NCBI RefSeq assembly: GCF_020177575.1
Contig: NZ_JAHTBK010000001.1
Span: forward strand, 744,001 to 808,000
Length of the DNA stretch: 64,000 nucleotides
Origin: Hasllibacter sp. MH4015
GTDB lineage: Bacteria > Pseudomonadota > Alphaproteobacteria > Rhodobacterales > Rhodobacteraceae
Reading direction: 5' to 3'
The notes under the pieces were generated by a model. It searched no databases, was not told where the DNA came from, and was given only the letters and a program-made list of their open reading frames with translations. Shown piece after piece: positions 16,604 to 25,135 of the stretch (positions are counted from its first letter, which is position 1; every line of letters starts with the position of its first letter). Position numbers and translations under genes: made by a program.

Positions 16604-16993
16604 TCACGGCGCGGCGGCGGTCACTTCGATTTCGACCAGGAATTCGGGCCGCGTGAAGCCCGACACGATGACGAGGGTGGAGGCGGGGAGGCGGTCAACC
16701 GTCGCAAGCCATGCATCGCGGGCTTCCATGTAGCCTGCCATATGGGCGCGATCGGTGACGAAGGCGTTGATGCGGATCACATCGCCCGGACCCATCCCGG
16801 CCTCGGCCAGGATGGCGGCACAATTGGCAAAGCACAGCTGCGCCTGCGCTTTCGCGCCCTCCGGAACCGTTCCGTCCGCTGCCAAGGGCAATTGCCCGGA
16901 TGTGACCGCCAACCGGTATCCGGCAGGCACTTCGACGCCGTGGGCATAGCGCGCGAAGGGCGCGGCGATGGAGGGGGGAGAGAGAACGCGCAT
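16604..16993 (-). CDS. RidA/YjgF family protein (enamine/imine deaminase)
   Basis: A 129-residue RidA-family protein. Family features are VTSGQLPLAADGTVP, the central INAFVTDRAHMAGYMEARDAW and the C-terminal VSGFTRPEFLVEIEV. RidA proteins hydrolyse reactive enamine/imine intermediates formed by PLP enzymes or amine oxidases. Subgroups in catabolic clusters act on pathway-specific intermediates, which suits the neighbouring nitrogen-compound operon. It is transcribed divergently from the binding-protein gene at 17220. Confidence 0.9.
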   Translation of the reverse strand: MRVLSPPSIAAPFARYAHGVEVPAGYRLAVTSGQLPLAADGTVPEGAKAQAQLCFANCAAILAEAGMGPGDVIRINAFVTDRAHMAGYMEARDAWLATVDRLPASTLVIVSGFTRPEFLVEIEVTAAAP

Positions 16994-17051
16994 GGGGCAG
17001 GCCTTTTCGGGGTCGCGCCATTGAACCCCACACGGGCGGATGGCGCAAATC

Positions 17052-17081
17052 TTGCCTTGGAATGCGCCTGTAACCTGCTAC
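17052..17081 (+). promoter_or_regulatory. Possible sigma-70-type promoter for the 17220-25135 operon
   Basis: TTGCCT (17052-17057) and TGCTAC (17076-17081) are separated by 18 bp. Match to consensus is moderate. If used, it would give a leader of about 130 nt before the first gene. Confidence 0.3.
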
Positions 17082-17119
17082 GGTTTTGAGCAGGGCGCGC
17101 GAATGTCGCCTAAGAAACA

Positions 17120-17169
17120 GGCAGGGACCTGGCTGCACAGGACGGCGCCTGCCATCGGCTTGAAGCCGA
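17120..17169 (+). promoter_or_regulatory. Potential structured 5' leader (nested stem plus hairpin)
   Basis: GGCAGG (17120-17125) pairs with CCTGCC (17148-17153) around an inner hairpin, CCTG (17128-17131) with CAGG (17138-17141). A second hairpin follows at once: TCGGCT-TGA-AGCCGA (17155-17169). This is a compact two-helix element about 50 nt before the first gene of a transport/catabolic operon, where a riboswitch or attenuator could sit. It does not match a riboswitch class I can recognise; TPP and purine motifs are absent. Confidence 0.35.
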
Positions 17170-17219
17170 AGACGCGGACCCGTTCAGTCGGTTCTGCGAT
17201 GGCGAAACAGGGGGTTTTG

Positions 17220-18218
17220 ATGACCAAACGACTTTCCACGAGCGCGGGCCTGATGGCCGCGACGATTCTGGCCGCCGGACCGGCGCTGGCCGATGGCCAT
17301 TTGACATCCGTCTCCTTCGGGACGAACTGGGTGGCGCAGGCCGAACATGGCGGCTTCTACCAATCGGTCGCCGACGGCACCTATGCCGAATGCGGGCTGG
17401 ACGTGACGATCGTTCCGGGTGGACCGCAGGTGAACAACCAGGCGCTGCTGCTGGCGGGTCGGATCGACTTCTACATGGGCGGGACGCTCGACGTGCTGTT
17501 CGGCGTGGCGGAGGGGCTGCCGCTCGTCAACGTCATGGCCTCGTTCCAGAAGGACCCGCAGGTGATCCTGACCCATCCGGGCCGCGTCTCCTCCTTCGCG
17601 GAGCTGACGGACCTGACGATGATCGTGCAGGACGGCGCGCCGTATTACGAGTGGATGAAATCGGCCTATGGGTTCACCGATGACCAGCGCCAGACCTACA
17701 CGTTCAACTCCGCCCCGTTCCTGGTGAACGAGGATGCGGCGCAGCAGGGATATCTGTCCTCCGAGCCCTTCGCGATCGAGCGGGAGACCGGGTGGGCCCC
17801 CGACGTCTACCTGATCGCGGATGCCGGGTTCGGAGCCTATTCCACGACGGTCCAGACCCTTGCGGACACGATCGAGGAGCGGCCAGACGTGGTGGAATGC
17901 TTCGTCAACGGATCAATCCTCGGTTGGGCCAATTACATGTATGGCGACCGGGCGGCGGCCAATGAGCTGATCATGGCGGACAATCCCGACATGACCCAGG
18001 AGGCCATCGACTTCGCCGTGGCCGCGATGCTGGATAACGGCATCGTCGATTCCGGTGATACGACGGAGCTGGGCATCGGTGCGATGACCGATGAGCGGAT
18101 GGCGGACTTCTACGCCACGATGGTCGAAGCGGGTGTGGTGCCGGAAGGCCTCGATATCTCGGGCGCCTATACGACCCAATTCGTCAATCAGGGCCTCGGC
18201 AACGATATTCGTCCCTGA
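17220..18218 (+). CDS. ABC transporter substrate-binding protein, NMT1/SsuA-like (taurine/thiamine-pyrimidine type)
   Basis: A 332-residue periplasmic binding protein. The signal peptide MTKRLSTSAGLMAATILAAG ends near ALA-DGH. The mature N terminus VSFGTNWVAQAEHGGFYQSV is typical of NMT1/THI5-like proteins, which bind small heterocycles, sulfonates or pyrimidines. The ATG at 17220 has GGGGG just upstream; an in-frame ATG at 17199 has none. It heads an operon of nine genes. The ligand is unknown; the amidohydrolase and creatininase-like genes suggest a nitrogen-containing ring or amide. Confidence 0.9.
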   Translation: MTKRLSTSAGLMAATILAAGPALADGHLTSVSFGTNWVAQAEHGGFYQSVADGTYAECGLDVTIVPGGPQVNNQALLLAGRIDFYMGGTLDVLFGVAEGLPLVNVMASFQKDPQVILTHPGRVSSFAELTDLTMIVQDGAPYYEWMKSAYGFTDDQRQTYTFNSAPFLVNEDAAQQGYLSSEPFAIERETGWAPDVYLIADAGFGAYSTTVQTLADTIEERPDVVECFVNGSILGWANYMYGDRAAANELIMADNPDMTQEAIDFAVAAMLDNGIVDSGDTTELGIGAMTDERMADFYATMVEAGVVPEGLDISGAYTTQFVNQGLGNDIRP

Positions 18219-18288
18219 GGACCGTACCTGACCCCGACCGCGCGCGGCATCCATCGCGCGCGGCATCCCCCTGAAACGCCCCCGGACC

Positions 18289-19095
18289 TTGTCCCCGCCC
18301 GTGACCGCGCCAGCCCCCATCGCCGACACACCAGAGACGATCCTGCGCATGACGGAGGTCGACAAGACCTTCACGGGCAATGTCGTGGCGCTGCGCCAGA
18401 TGTCGATGGAGGTGCACCAGGGGGATTTCATTTCCTTGCTTGGCCCATCGGGCTGCGGGAAATCGACGGCGCTGCGTCTGATCGCCGGCCTGATGCGCCC
18501 GACCACGGGGCTGATCAATTGGGTGGGGGACACGGATGGCGAGGATCTCGGCGTCGTCTTCCAGGAACCGACCCTGATGCCCTGGGCGACGGTGGAAAAG
18601 AACGTCTGGCTGCCGTTCCGCCTGCGTGGCAAATCCTTCACGTCTTGCCGGGACCAGATTTACGAGGCGTTGGAGCTGGTGGGCCTGAAAGGGTTCGAGA
18701 AACGCTACCCGAGGGAGCTGTCGGGCGGTATGAAGATGCGCGTGTCCATCGCCCGGGCACTGGTGACCAATCCACGGCTGATCCTGATGGATGAGCCCTT
18801 CGCCGCGTTGGATGAGATCACGCGCCAGAAGTTGAACGACGATCTGCTGTCGCTCAAGGCCAAGACCAACGCGACGGTGATTTTCGTCACCCATTCGGTG
18901 TTCGAGAGCGTGTTCCTGTCCAACCGCATCCTTGTCATGGCCGCGCGCCCCGGTCGGGTCGTGACGGAATTGCAGGTCCCCGAAGGCTATCCCCGCGGCG
19001 CGGATTGGCGCAATTCGCACGCCTATGTCGACATGGCGCAAAAGACATCCGAGGCGTTGCAGGCGACCCTGCACCCGGAAAGTGAGGCGGTTTGA
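18289..19095 (+). CDS. ABC transporter ATP-binding protein (nitrate/sulfonate/pyrimidine family)
   Basis: A 268-residue ATPase with Walker [11 protein letters not shown]-loop FQEPTLMPW, signature [15 protein letters not shown] and Walker [13 protein letters not shown]. It resembles SsuB/ThiZ/TauB. The start is uncertain: TTG at 18289, GTG at 18301 and ATG at 18349 are all in frame and none has a good Shine-Dalgarno; I give the longest. The 70-nt spacer before it holds a short tandem repeat (CGCGCGCGGCATC twice). Confidence 0.9.
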   Translation: MSPPVTAPAPIADTPETILRMTEVDKTFTGNVVALRQMSMEVHQGDFISLLGPSGCGKSTALRLIAGLMRPTTGLINWVGDTDGEDLGVVFQEPTLMPWATVEKNVWLPFRLRGKSFTSCRDQIYEALELVGLKGFEKRYPRELSGGMKMRVSIARALVTNPRLILMDEPFAALDEITRQKLNDDLLSLKAKTNATVIFVTHSVFESVFLSNRILVMAARPGRVVTELQVPEGYPRGADWRNSHAYVDMAQKTSEALQATLHPESEAV

Positions 19096-19096
19096 C

Positions 19097-19966
19097 ATGG
19101 CAGTGATCGACGGACCCCGCACCGGCCAATCCCCCGCCGCGCCCCTCATCGACCCCGAGGAGGAGCGGATCGCGCGCCGCCAGCGGAACGAGGCGATTGC
19201 GCGTTGGGTCATTCCCTTCGTCGTCATGGCGCTTGCGATCTTCATCTGGCACCGGGTGGTGACGGTCAACGAGATCCCCCATTACGTGCTGCCCGGCCCG
19301 GGATTGGTGCTGGAGACGCTCTGGACCGACCGAGAGATCCTGTTCTCCGCGCTGCTGGTCACGCTCAAGATCACGGCTTTGGCGCTTCTGGTGGCGGTGA
19401 TCGGGGGCGTCGGCCTTGCCATCCTCTTCGCGCAATCGAAATTCGCGGAAATGTCGTTTTCGCCGTTCGCGGTGATCTTACAGGTCACGCCCATCGTCTC
19501 CATCGCGCCGCTGATCTTCATCTATATCGAGAACCGTCTGGTGGGCCTTCTGCTCTGTGCCTGGATCGTGGCGTTCTTCCCGGTGCTGGCAAACACGACG
19601 CTGGGGCTGAAATCGGCGGATCACAATCTGCGGGACCTCTTCAGCATCTATCGCGCAAGCCGGTGGCAAAGGTTGATCCACCTGCAACTGCCCTCCGCGT
19701 TGCCGTATTTCCTGGGCGGTCTGAAAATCGCCGGGGGCCTGGCGCTGATCGGGGCGGTGGTGGCGGAATATGTCGCGGGCTCGGGCGGGATGGCCTCGGG
19801 CCTTGCCTTCCGCATTCTTGAGGCCGGGTATCGCCTGAACATCCCGCGCATGTTCGCGGCCCTCATCCTGATCGCGGCGACCGGGGTGGTGATCTATGCC
19901 GCGACGTCCCTGACGGCCCATCTGGCTTTGCGCAAATGGCACGAATCTGCCTTGAAACGGGAGTAG
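19097..19966 (+). CDS. ABC transporter permease (nitrate/sulfonate/pyrimidine family)
   Basis: A 289-residue inner-membrane permease of the SsuC/ThiX type. After a charged N-terminal arm (PEEERIARRQRNEAIARW) there are about six membrane segments, and the EAA-like cytoplasmic loop FSIYRASRWQRLIHLQLPSA contacts the ATPase. GAGG lies 9 nt before the ATG at 19097, 1 nt after the ATPase gene. One permease suggests a homodimer. Confidence 0.92.
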   Translation: MAVIDGPRTGQSPAAPLIDPEEERIARRQRNEAIARWVIPFVVMALAIFIWHRVVTVNEIPHYVLPGPGLVLETLWTDREILFSALLVTLKITALALLVAVIGGVGLAILFAQSKFAEMSFSPFAVILQVTPIVSIAPLIFIYIENRLVGLLLCAWIVAFFPVLANTTLGLKSADHNLRDLFSIYRASRWQRLIHLQLPSALPYFLGGLKIAGGLALIGAVVAEYVAGSGGMASGLAFRILEAGYRLNIPRMFAALILIAATGVVIYAATSLTAHLALRKWHESALKRE

Positions 19967-19969
19967 GAT

Positions 19970-21238
19970 TTGGACTTCAAGGCTCTGCCCACTGGCGATG
20001 TGCGACTTGAGAATGTGACGATACCGGGCTGCCTTGTGGGACAGTCGGGGCTGGTGAAAACGGACCTATCCGTGGTGGGCGGCAAGCTCGCGGCATCGGG
20101 CGGACAGGCCGTCGATATGGGTGGCGCGATGGTTTTTCCCTGCTTCGTCGACATGCACACCCATCTGGACAAGGGCCATATCTGGCCCCGCTCCCCCAAT
20201 CCCGATGGCACGTTCGACGGCGCGCTGGAAACGGTGCGCGACGACAAACCCGGCAAATGGGACGCGCGCGATCTGCCGCCCCGGATGACGTTCAGCCTGC
20301 GCTGCGCTTATGCCCATGGCACCCGCGCGATCCGCACCCATCTCGATTATTTCGGGGAGACGGATGACGCGCGGATCAGTTGGGATGTCTTCGCGGAATT
20401 GCGCGACGCATGGGCGGGACGGATCGCGCTCCAGGCGTCGGTTCTGACCGGCATCGACATGGCGCAGGACGTCGGCGCGGTTGCGGTCTGCGCCGATTTG
20501 GTGGCCGCCCATGACGGGGTGCTCGGGGCCGTGACCTATCCCGAACCGGACCTGCGCGATTGGTTGAAGACCTATTTCGCGGCGGCGATGGACCGGGGCA
20601 TGGACCTTGATTTCCACGTGGATGAGACGATGGACCCGAGCGTCAATACGCTTCGCGACATCGCGGAGATCGCGCTGGAGATGGGGTTTGAGGGCAAGAT
20701 CACCGTGGGGCATCTCTGTTCGCTATCGGTGATGGAAGACGCCGTCGCGGACGCGACCATGGACCTTGTGGCGCGCGCGGGCCTGCATGTCGTCAGCCTG
20801 CCGATGTGCAACCTCTACCTTCAGGATCGCCATGGCGGGTGCACCCCGCGCGGGCGGGGCATCACGCTGGTCCATGAGATGAAGGCGCGTGGTATCAACG
20901 TCTCCTTCGCCTCCGACAACACGCGTGATCCGTTCTACGCCTACGGCGACATGGACATGGTGGAGGTGATGCGGGAAGCCACGCGGATCGGCCATCTGGA
21001 CCATTCTGCCGACGACTGGACCCATGCGTTTCTGGGCAACCCGGCGCAGGCTTGCGGGTTTGAAGCGCCCGCGCTCAGCCCCGGCGCGCCCGCTGATCTG
21101 GTGATTTGCCGCGCGCGCGAATGGACGGAGCTTTTCGCGCGCCCGCAATCCGACCGGATCGTGATGCGGGATGGCAAGGCCATCGACCGCTCCTTGCCCG
21201 ATTACGCCGAACTCGACTTTCTGATGGAGGCTCCATGA
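19970..21238 (+). CDS. Amidohydrolase family protein, cytosine-deaminase-like
   Basis: A 422-residue metal-dependent hydrolase of the cytosine deaminase/N-isopropylammelide hydrolase branch. Metal ligands are visible as H63-x-H65 (FVDMHTHLDKGH), the His in LDFHVDETMD, the His in TVGHLCSLS and the Asp in FASDNTRDPF. This matches CodA-type spacing, including the LDKGH after the first motif. It probably deaminates or opens an N-heterocycle imported by the adjacent ABC system. The start is TTG at 19970 with GGGAGTAGGA overlapping the permease stop. The stop overlaps the next ATG by ATGA. Confidence 0.88.
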   Translation: MDFKALPTGDVRLENVTIPGCLVGQSGLVKTDLSVVGGKLAASGGQAVDMGGAMVFPCFVDMHTHLDKGHIWPRSPNPDGTFDGALETVRDDKPGKWDARDLPPRMTFSLRCAYAHGTRAIRTHLDYFGETDDARISWDVFAELRDAWAGRIALQASVLTGIDMAQDVGAVAVCADLVAAHDGVLGAVTYPEPDLRDWLKTYFAAAMDRGMDLDFHVDETMDPSVNTLRDIAEIALEMGFEGKITVGHLCSLSVMEDAVADATMDLVARAGLHVVSLPMCNLYLQDRHGGCTPRGRGITLVHEMKARGINVSFASDNTRDPFYAYGDMDMVEVMREATRIGHLDHSADDWTHAFLGNPAQACGFEAPALSPGAPADLVICRAREWTELFARPQSDRIVMRDGKAIDRSLPDYAELDFLMEAP

Positions 21239-22638
21239 ATATCCAGGCCGCAATCGACACGCTTGAAGCCAAGGGGATCGAGGTCGATCTCAACCCCGCA
21301 TCCGTCAAATCCAAGTCGCGCGATTTCTTCTGGTACTCGCCGGTCCTCAAGGACCGGCTGGACCACGTGACCGCCGATTTCGTTGCTACCCCCAAGGATG
21401 AGGGGGAGGTCATCACGATCCTCGCCACCTGTTTCGCCCACGATGTCCCTGTCACGACGCGGGGCACCGGCACCGGCAATTACGGGCAGGCCATGCCACT
21501 TGCGGGCGGCTGTGTCCTGCACCTGCACAAGATGGATGCGGTCAAGGACATCCAGCCCGGGCGCGTGGTGGTGGAGCCGGGATGCCTGTTGAAGGATTTG
21601 GACGCGGCAGCCAATGAGACCGGCCAGGAAATCCGCATGTTTTCCAGCACATGGGCCACGGCGACGATCGGCGGGTTCATCGCCGGCGGCTCCGGTGGCG
21701 TCGGGTCGGTCCATTGGGGCGCGCTGCGCGACGTGGGCAACATCATCCGCCTGCGCGTCGTCACGATGGAGGAAAGCCCCCGCGTGATGGAGATCACGGG
21801 CGAGGATCTGCACCGCGTCTCCCATGCCTATGGCACCAATGGGATCATAACGGAAATCGAGATCCCGCTGGCCCCGGCCTACGACTGGGTGGGCCTGTTC
21901 GTAGCCTTCGACACGTTTGACGAGGCGCTGCACTATTCCTATGACCTTGCGTCCTGTGACGGCCTGCTCCTCAAGCTCGTCACCGCATTCGAGAATCCAA
22001 TCGCCAAGGCCTATTTCCAGCGCGTCGCCCCCCATGTGGAGGAGAGCGATGCCCTCGTCGCCCTGATGGTCGCCCCCCATTCCATGCCGGGGTGGGAGAC
22101 GTTTACGAACGCCTACAACGCGCGGGTGATCTATCGCTCCGACGACAACGATTGGCCCAAGACGCCGGGCCATGTGTTCGAATACGGCTGGAACCACACG
22201 ACCCTCCGGGCGCTCAAGGTCGACCCGTCGATCACCTATCTGCAGATCGCCTATGGCACCGACGATCCGGTGGCCCTCGCGTTGAAGATGCGCGACAAGC
22301 TCAGCCCGGAATGCCTGCAACATATCGAGGTGATGCGGATGGGCGGCAAGGTGTCCATGGCTGGTCTGACCCTCGTGAAATTCTCCACCGAAGCGCGCCT
22401 GGACGAGATCGTGGCGGCCCACGAGGCGGAAGGCGCGATGAATTTCAACCCCCACCGCTACACGTTGGAGGAAGGCGGGCGGCAGGCAGTCGATGAACGC
22501 CAGCTCGAGTTCAAGCGAGAGGCCGACCCCAAGGGCCTTCTCAATCCCGGCAAGATGATCGGATGGCACGACCCCGATTGGGGATACGACAAGATGTACG
22601 CCTGGACCGGCCTGCAACCGAAAGCGGCGGCGGAGTGA
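21235..22638 (+). CDS. FAD-binding oxidase (PCMH/GlcD type)
   Basis: A 467-residue flavoprotein of the FAD-linked oxidase family (glycolate oxidase GlcD, D-lactate dehydrogenase, alkyl-DHAP synthase group). The PCMH FAD-binding region is seen in VTTRGTGTGNYGQAMPLAGG and STWATATIGGFIAGGSGG; the C terminus KREADPKGLLNPGKM is typical. It probably oxidises a 2-hydroxy acid or similar product of the pathway. It overlaps both neighbours (ATGA upstream; GTGA downstream). Confidence 0.88.
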   Translation: MNIQAAIDTLEAKGIEVDLNPASVKSKSRDFFWYSPVLKDRLDHVTADFVATPKDEGEVITILATCFAHDVPVTTRGTGTGNYGQAMPLAGGCVLHLHKMDAVKDIQPGRVVVEPGCLLKDLDAAANETGQEIRMFSSTWATATIGGFIAGGSGGVGSVHWGALRDVGNIIRLRVVTMEESPRVMEITGEDLHRVSHAYGTNGIITEIEIPLAPAYDWVGLFVAFDTFDEALHYSYDLASCDGLLLKLVTAFENPIAKAYFQRVAPHVEESDALVALMVAPHSMPGWETFTNAYNARVIYRSDDNDWPKTPGHVFEYGWNHTTLRALKVDPSITYLQIAYGTDDPVALALKMRDKLSPECLQHIEVMRMGGKVSMAGLTLVKFSTEARLDEIVAAHEAEGAMNFNPHRYTLEEGGRQAVDERQLEFKREADPKGLLNPGKMIGWHDPDWGYDKMYAWTGLQPKAAAE

Positions 22639-23132
22639 CAGACCTGTACGCGGTCACGGTCCCGGTACTGCGTCACTACCTCGGGCGATTGCGCGCATTG
22701 GTGCAGGGGCAGGCCGACGGGGTGCTTGACCGCAAGCTGGCGGCGGGCGGGTTCTCAGGGTCGGAACACTTCCAATGCGCGATCGGATTTTCCCTGCGCG
22801 CCACGCTGCCCGTGCTGGGGCAGGAGGTGGTGGATTTGCCCGATGGCGCCCTGACCGGCGCGGCGCTCAGTGAGCAGGCAAAGATGGCGGATGGCGTGCT
22901 TGCGGGCATCGACCCCGCCACGTTCAGCGCGCGCAGCAGTGTGACGATCCGGCACGAAGCGGGGCAACATTGGATCACGCAAGACGCGGTCGATTACGTC
23001 ACGCGCTTCGCCTTGCCGAACTTCTTCTTCCACCTCAGCCTTGGCTACGCGACGTTGCGCATGGCCGGTGCGCCCGTGGGCAAGGCGGATTTCGATGGCC
23101 TTCACCGTTACGCGGCGGGGTTTGAATTCTGA
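22635..23132 (+). CDS. DUF1993 family protein
   Basis: A 165-residue protein with DUF1993 features: an N-terminal helix with YAVTVPVLRHYLGRLRALV, the central ENFQCAIGF-like stretch (here EHFQCAIGFSLRA) and the C-terminal FFFHLSLGYATLRMAGAPVGKADFDG. The family is predicted to have a DinB-like four-helix fold; its activity is unknown. The start is GTG at 22635 overlapping the oxidase stop; the stop shares one base with the next ATG. Such tight coupling suggests a structural or enzymatic role in this pathway. Confidence 0.8.
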   Translation: MTDLYAVTVPVLRHYLGRLRALVQGQADGVLDRKLAAGGFSGSEHFQCAIGFSLRATLPVLGQEVVDLPDGALTGAALSEQAKMADGVLAGIDPATFSARSSVTIRHEAGQHWITQDAVDYVTRFALPNFFFHLSLGYATLRMAGAPVGKADFDGLHRYAAGFEF

Positions 23133-23713
23133 TGCCGCGCGCCTTGGTCATTTACGCCCACCCGGTGCCGGAAAGCTTCAACGCGGCGATCCATGGCACG
23201 GTGACAGCAACCCTGCGTGCGCAGGGATGGGAGGTGGATGATTGCGACCTCTACGCCGAAAAATTCGACCCCGTCCTGTCGATGGAAGAGCGGCGTAATT
23301 ACCACGACACGTCCATCAACACCGCGCCGGTGCAGGGCTACGTGGACCGGGTCCGCGCCGCCGATGCGCTCGTGTTCTGCTTCCCGGTGTGGAATTTCGG
23401 CTTCCCCGCGATCCTCAAGGGCTGGTTCGACCGGGTGCTTCTGCCCGGCGTCCTTTTCACCATTGAGGACGGAAAACTGAACATGTGCCTCGACAACATC
23501 CGCAAAGTTGCGGCAGTTACGACATATGGAGCGACGCCGATGCGGGCCTTCCTGGCTGGGGACCCGCCGCGAAAGCTCATCAAACGGGTGGTCCTGGGGT
23601 CCATCAGACCGGCAAAAGTCCGGTACATCGCCCAGTATGACATGAACAACATCACGCCTGACGGGCGTGACGTGTTCCTGTCCCGTGTGAGAAAGGAAAT
23701 GGAGGCATTCTGA
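23132..23713 (+). CDS. NAD(P)H-dependent oxidoreductase, flavodoxin-like fold (NQO/MdaB-like)
   Basis: A 193-residue flavodoxin-fold protein of the NAD(P)H:quinone oxidoreductase/KefF type. Seen features: ALVIYAHPVPESFNAAIHGT at the FMN phosphate site and FPVWNFGFPAILKGWFDRV at the flavin-ring loop. It would bind FMN or FAD and reduce a quinone or activated substrate. It is followed 1 nt later by a paralogue; the two may form a heterodimer or act on successive intermediates. Confidence 0.88.
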   Translation: MPRALVIYAHPVPESFNAAIHGTVTATLRAQGWEVDDCDLYAEKFDPVLSMEERRNYHDTSINTAPVQGYVDRVRAADALVFCFPVWNFGFPAILKGWFDRVLLPGVLFTIEDGKLNMCLDNIRKVAAVTTYGATPMRAFLAGDPPRKLIKRVVLGSIRPAKVRYIAQYDMNNITPDGRDVFLSRVRKEMEAF

Positions 23714-23714
23714 A

Positions 23715-24353
23715 ATGCGCGCGCTGGTCGTCTATTGTCACCCCAAGGAAGGCTCCTTCGCATCCGCCGTCCGCGATACCGTCATGGACAGGTTGAACGC
23801 GGCGGGGGCGGAAACGCGCCTGCGCGACCTCTACGCCGAAGGCTTCCAGCCGGTGCTGAGCAATGGCGAATGGTCCGATTACCTGGATGCGCCCGCGAAC
23901 CGCGCGCCGGTGGAAAGCCATGTCAGCGACCTGGAATGGTGTGACACGCTGATCTTCGTCTATCCGACATGGTGGTACGGCCTGCCAGCGATGCTGAAGG
24001 GCTGGCTCGACCGCGTGCTGCTGCCCGATGTCGCCTTCCTCATGCCCAAGGCGGAGGGGGAGACGATCCGCCCCGGCCTCCATCATATCGAACGCATGGG
24101 GGTGTTCACGACCTGCGGGGCCAGTTGGTGGCTGACCCGGATCGTCGGCGCACCGGGCAAACGGACGCTCCTGCGCGGGGTCGGCTTCCTGATCAAGCCC
24201 CGCGCGCGGAAGATCTTCGCCGCCACCTACCTGATGGACAGTGCCACGGACGCGCAGTTGCAGTCGCATTTGCGGAACGTCGCGGCCAAGACCGACAAGC
24301 TGATCGGCGGCACGCGGACGGCCCCCGCGATGGCGCAGGCCGCCGCCCAATGA
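23715..24353 (+). CDS. NAD(P)H-dependent oxidoreductase, flavodoxin-like fold
   Basis: A 212-residue paralogue of the preceding gene, with LVVYCHPKEGSFASAVRDT at the FMN phosphate site and YPTWWYGLPAMLKGWLDRVL at the flavin loop. Both share the phrase RDLYAEGFQPVLSNGEW/ CDLYAEKFDPVLSMEE, supporting recent duplication. A reduction step in an otherwise hydrolytic and oxidative operon is unexpected and hints that a ring must be reduced before hydrolysis, as in reductive pyrimidine breakdown (inference). Confidence 0.88.
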   Translation: MRALVVYCHPKEGSFASAVRDTVMDRLNAAGAETRLRDLYAEGFQPVLSNGEWSDYLDAPANRAPVESHVSDLEWCDTLIFVYPTWWYGLPAMLKGWLDRVLLPDVAFLMPKAEGETIRPGLHHIERMGVFTTCGASWWLTRIVGAPGKRTLLRGVGFLIKPRARKIFAATYLMDSATDAQLQSHLRNVAAKTDKLIGGTRTAPAMAQAAAQ

Positions 24354-25135
24354 GCCGCTATTGGATCGACTATCCCGCCACGGATCTGCGCATCGACCCG
24401 GACCGCACCATCGCGATCCTGCCCACCGCGGCAGTGGAACAGCACGGCCCCCATCTGCCCGTGGGTGTCGACACGATGATCAACCAGGGTCTGTGCGATT
24501 TGCTGGTCGAACGATGCCCGCAGGACCTCGACATTCGCCTCCTGCCGATCCAGGCGGTGGGGAAATCCAACGAGCACCTTTGGGCGCCCGGCACCCTGAC
24601 CCTGACCGCGGACACGGCGCTCCGGGCCTGGGTGGAAATCGGGCTGTCGGTGGCCCGCGCGGGTGTGCGCAAGATGCTGATCGTCAATTCCCATGGCGGC
24701 AACATGGACCTCAATTCCATCATCGCGCGCGAATTGCGGGTGCGGGCGGGCATGTTCTGCGTCCGCATGGGATGGGGGGCGACGGGTATGCCCGAGGGCG
24801 TCTATTCCGAACAGGAACTGGCGCAGGGCATCCATGGCGGCGACAATGAGACGTCGCTGATGCTGCATTTCCGGCCCGATACTGTCGACATGTCCAAGGC
24901 ACAGGACTTCCGCTGGACCCACCAGCAGGGAGAAATACCGCCCGTGGGGCCCATAGCGCACGGCTGGATCGCGTCGGACGTGAACCCGGACGGCGTCGCC
25001 GGGGAGGCGCACCTGGCCAATGCCGAGAAGGGCCGCATCACGGCGGAACATTACGTGGCGGGTGCCATCGACGTGTTGCAGAAGATCGCGGCGCAAAAGC
25101 TCGACCGGTTCGATCCGGTGGATCAGCCTTACTGA
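24350..25135 (+). CDS. Creatininase family protein
   Basis: A 261-residue metal-dependent amidohydrolase of the creatininase family. Metal ligands are visible: E30 and H32 (AAVEQHGPHLP), D41 (GVDT), the His in VNSHGGN and the Glu in HGGDNETSLM. Family members hydrolyse creatinine, other cyclic amides and related compounds; some act in cofactor maturation. It overlaps the preceding gene by ATGA and is the last gene of the operon. Its end overlaps the end of convergent soxG by 7 nt. Creatinine itself would lead through creatine to sarcosine, the substrate of the neighbouring oxidase, but the family is too broad to call this. Confidence 0.85.
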   Translation: MSRYWIDYPATDLRIDPDRTIAILPTAAVEQHGPHLPVGVDTMINQGLCDLLVERCPQDLDIRLLPIQAVGKSNEHLWAPGTLTLTADTALRAWVEIGLSVARAGVRKMLIVNSHGGNMDLNSIIARELRVRAGMFCVRMGWGATGMPEGVYSEQELAQGIHGGDNETSLMLHFRPDTVDMSKAQDFRWTHQQGEIPPVGPIAHGWIASDVNPDGVAGEAHLANAEKGRITAEHYVAGAIDVLQKIAAQKLDRFDPVDQPY

